Source of the DNA: an uncultured Bacilli bacterium
GTDB taxonomy: Bacteria; Bacillota_I; Bacilli_A; RF39; UBA660
Assembly (NCBI GenBank): GCA_944358225.1
Contig: CALVQP010000024.1
Span: 1-15,920 of the forward strand
Direction of reading: 5' to 3'
Length of the DNA stretch: 15,920 nucleotides
Part shown: positions 13,723-15,920 of the stretch, piece after piece
Layout of the letters: each line of letters begins with the position of its first letter
How positions within the stretch are numbered: the stretch's first letter is position 1
Position numbers and translations under genes: made by a program
The notes under the pieces: model-generated
The model's input: the letters and a program-made list of their open reading frames with translations, nothing else
What the model was told of the DNA's origin: nothing
Database searches by the model: none

Positions 13723-15183
13723 CTATAATACCTCAGTTGAAGAAATAGGATCTAGCGGTGGTACAACATCAATATTCGTCTTTGGCGAATTTGAATTTAA
13801 CAAATCATTGATATCCACCATATTATTTGAAAGCAAGTCGCTAACATCATCTTGTTTAGAACTTTGTAAAGGCTCTGTTGGCATTACTACAGGCTTTTCT
13901 TCTAATTGCCCATCTTCCTTCACTTCTTCTACTACTGGTTTACTTTGTTCCATATTTGTATTTACTGGCGCTACATCTTGAACTACTACATTTTGAGTTT
14001 CCATCGGTTGTGTTTCCTGCTGATTAATATTCTTAACAAGTTCATTAACCTCTAAAACATTTTCATTCAAAGCATTTTTTACTTCCTCGGTTTTTACCGG
14101 ATTTATTGTAGACTCTTCTTGCTCTCCCATTAAATTAAATGTATCCTCGGGTAAGAAAACATTCCCAATACTTAAATAATCTAATAATTTTTTAGTCGGA
14201 TTATTCATTGTCACTATACCATCTAATGTCTTTTTATACAAAATATTTGATTTGGGATGGTTATCATCATCTACATAAAACTCACATACTTCAATAATTT
14301 CCCTTTGAAATCTATTTAACTTCTTAGAAAAATACCCTTTAACATAAATACCAATTTGAACATATCGATGAATGGAAGCCAAAAATTGCTCTGTATCTTG
14401 CGATGACTCAAGCAAAGAATACATACGCATTGGAATACTACTTGCTTTATCAGCATGAATAGTTGATAAAATGTGATGTCCAGATGAAATTGAGTTACGA
14501 ACCGCTAATACGGCTTCAGCACTACGAACTTCGGATAACAAAATCCAAATTGGATTTTGACGCATACATGTTACCAACACATCAGAATATGAAGCAATAT
14601 TATTTGTTTTCATAGCTACAATATCACGCTGTGGATAAATTTTATCCAAATGCAACTCTAATGTATCTTCAATTGATATAATCTTTTCGTTAGCTTTAGT
14701 TTTACTAGCCAAATACTTAACTAACTCTGTTTTACCAGAACCAGTTTCTCCACTAACAATAATATTACAATGACCCAAAACACATTGTTCTAAAAAATCA
14801 TGTAATTTCTCGGTCATATACTCTTCAGTTAATAATTTTTCTTTATTTAATCGAATCTTAGCTGGTGTTTTACGAATAACACAAGCAATACCATTAGTGG
14901 CAATAGACTCATGAACAAAGTTCATACGCAATTCTGCACTTTCAGAATCCAAAAAAGGATGAGCCATATTAAACGTTTTTCCCATAACATTTGAACATTG
15001 AAAAGCGAGTTTTTCCATTAAAGGATTATTAATTTCAGGCCGTTCTACTTTATAAACACCTTTAGTTAAGCTTTTTAAATAAACATTGCCTCCATTACCA
15101 TAAGATATATCGGTAATATCATCATCATTTAAAAACTCATTTAAAGGGCCAAAATCAATTTGATCAAATATTGACGCTTGCAT
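13723..15183 (-). CDS. CpaF/TadA-type secretion ATPase (VirB11/GspE superfamily) with long disordered tail
   Basis: The hexameric motor of Tad-type pili and secretion. Walker A is GETGSGKT (145-152), the Asp box IEDTLEL (171-177), the Walker B region IWILLSEVRS (212-221) with Glu218, and the His box GHHILSTIHADKA (235-247). The Walker B area departs from the usual PDRIIVGEVRG: Trp replaces Arg and Ser replaces Gly before the Glu. The core ends near 350. The remaining 135 residues are Glu/Gln/Val/Pro-rich, probably disordered, and end with two DLL-type motifs (VSDLLSNN, INDLLNSN); this is not usual for the family. Start ATG at 15183 has AAGGGA 8-9 nt upstream. It lies 28 nt after the SAF-domain gene. 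Confidence 0.9.
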   Translation of the reverse strand: MQASIFDQIDFGPLNEFLNDDDITDISYGNGGNVYLKSLTKGVYKVERPEINNPLMEKLAFQCSNVMGKTFNMAHPFLDSESAELRMNFVHESIATNGIACVIRKTPAKIRLNKEKLLTEEYMTEKLHDFLEQCVLGHCNIIVSGETGSGKTELVKYLASKTKANEKIISIEDTLELHLDKIYPQRDIVAMKTNNIASYSDVLVTCMRQNPIWILLSEVRSAEAVLAVRNSISSGHHILSTIHADKASSIPMRMYSLLESSQDTEQFLASIHRYVQIGIYVKGYFSKKLNRFQREIIEVCEFYVDDDNHPKSNILYKKTLDGIVTMNNPTKKLLDYLSIGNVFLPEDTFNLMGEQEESTINPVKTEEVKNALNENVLEVNELVKNINQQETQPMETQNVVVQDVAPVNTNMEQSKPVVEEVKEDGQLEEKPVVMPTEPLQSSKQDDVSDLLSNNMVDINDLLNSNSPKTNIDVVPPLDPISSTEVL

Positions 15184-15211
15184 AAGCCCATCCCTTTCTC
15201 TTCTTTTTTAA

Positions 15212-15920
15212 CTACTCTGTTTCCGTAACGGTATCATCTTCTGGTAACATTACAGATTGTGATAAGATGAAATCTTGAATATATTCACTTGATACCTGAG
15301 TTTCACCAGGATTAGCTGTATATGATGAATTTCTTGGTACTGGAATTATCGAAATATTACCACTAGTTACATATCCAGCTTTCATAAGTAATGAATACAT
15401 ATCATTTGGTACAGCAAATAATAACTCAGATGGTGTACGTGATTCAGTTGCACTTTCAAAAACATGACGACCAGATGAATCTTTAACTGCTAGTACTTCA
15501 ATACTTTCAATCATCTTTCCAAATATTACTTTATTACTTTCATCTGTTGCTTTTACATATAAATCAATATAATTACCTGGATATATTGAATTACCATAAG
15601 TTGAATGTAAATCTACTGATAAACTATAAATCGTATAATTATCTGGAATATCCGCAAATGCTGAATCTGGCATTTGATCTTCTTCAACTAAAAGTTCCTT
15701 ATAGAAAAGTCCATTAATTGGAATAATTGCTCCATAAGTTACATATTTTCCTACTACTCCTCCTGTTGAAGTTACCAAATTTTCTGAACTATTAACCATA
15801 GTTTGTGGTATTTTTATAGTTCCTACCATATCAGCTTCAATTTTAGTACGTGAAGTAAGTTCTTGTTTAGCATAAGGCACTTCTACAGGAGTAGTTGCTT
15901 GTGAAACACGCCAATTATAT
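15212..15920 (-). CDS. SAF-domain CpaB/RcpC-like protein, 5' end outside the window
   Basis: The reading frame is open to the right edge, so the start is not in view; a GTG at 15880 is internal. The first visible residues (VEVPYAKQELTSRTKIEADM) form a SAF domain like that of CpaB, and the following part, with YPGNYIDLYVKATDESNKV and the LLFAVPNDMYSLLMKAG segment, matches the RcpC/CpaB domain. In Tad systems CpaB is a periplasmic or extracytoplasmic assembly protein anchored by an N-terminal helix, here presumably upstream of the edge. The C-terminus is acidic. Its gene precedes the ATPase, the normal Tad order. Confidence 0.83.
   Translation of the reverse strand, partial: YNWRVSQATTPVEVPYAKQELTSRTKIEADMVGTIKIPQTMVNSSENLVTSTGGVVGKYVTYGAIIPINGLFYKELLVEEDQMPDSAFADIPDNYTIYSLSVDLHSTYGNSIYPGNYIDLYVKATDESNKVIFGKMIESIEVLAVKDSSGRHVFESATESRTPSELLFAVPNDMYSLLMKAGYVTSGNISIIPVPRNSSYTANPGETQVSSEYIQDFILSQSVMLPEDDTVTETE

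Noticed and set aside
6044..15920. Reading the region as an integrative conjugative element
   Set aside because: No relaxase, integrase, attachment repeats or VirB4 were found, and the neighbouring genes are core chromosomal ones.

Overview
This window is very AT-rich and gene-dense. Every supported gene lies on the minus strand, so the reading order runs from high to low coordinates. A dnaB-dnaI helicase-loader pair of the Bacilli type, strong AGGAGG-like ribosome-binding sites, a Gram-positive-style lipoprotein signal and A/T-rich intrinsic terminators point to a low-GC Bacillota/Mycoplasmatota-related bacterium. It may be an uncultured gut lineage, but the sequence alone does not fix the taxon. 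TGG serves as Trp and TGA as stop in full-length genes, which fits the standard bacterial code.

Right part (15920 to 12001): one operon of Tad-like machinery. It holds a 5'-truncated SAF/CpaB-like protein, a CpaF/TadA (VirB11-related) secretion ATPase with a long disordered tail, a TadB-like and a TadC-like membrane protein (stop and start overlap), and an intrinsic terminator at the tadC stop codon. No pilin or prepilin peptidase is in view.

Middle (11960 to 10637): a good promoter with two inverted repeats on it, then a small charged, coiled-coil-like ORF that appears broken by a single-base frameshift. The restored frame ends in a TGATG overlap with an amidoligase (Amidoligase_2-type, glutamine-synthetase-like fold) gene.

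Secretion operon (10615 to 6044): a clear extended -10 promoter drives a membrane-anchored NlpC/P60 cell-wall hydrolase, a lipoprotein with a second C-terminal membrane anchor, and a VirD4/TraG-type coupling ATPase, closed by a strong palindromic terminator. Together with the Tad motor next door this looks like the coupling protein, wall-opening enzyme and inner-membrane motor of a secretion apparatus. No relaxase, VirB4 or VirB6 is seen, so a conjugative role is not shown.

Left part (5992 to 1): a short rhodanese, an unrecognised helical protein split over two overlapping frames at an A_AAG_GGG slippery heptamer, a COG1092-type methyltransferase, a 64-residue stand-alone sigma-70 region-4-like protein with a one-base frameshift, an RluB-type pseudouridine synthase, then dnaB and dnaI with their own promoter and terminator. 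A hairpin and a -10-like box at the left edge suggest the leader of a further minus-strand gene outside the window.

The main points of interest are the T4CP-plus-Tad hybrid arrangement with its embedded amidoligase, the sigma region-4 mini-protein, and three apparent single-base frameshifts whose restored products look coherent.
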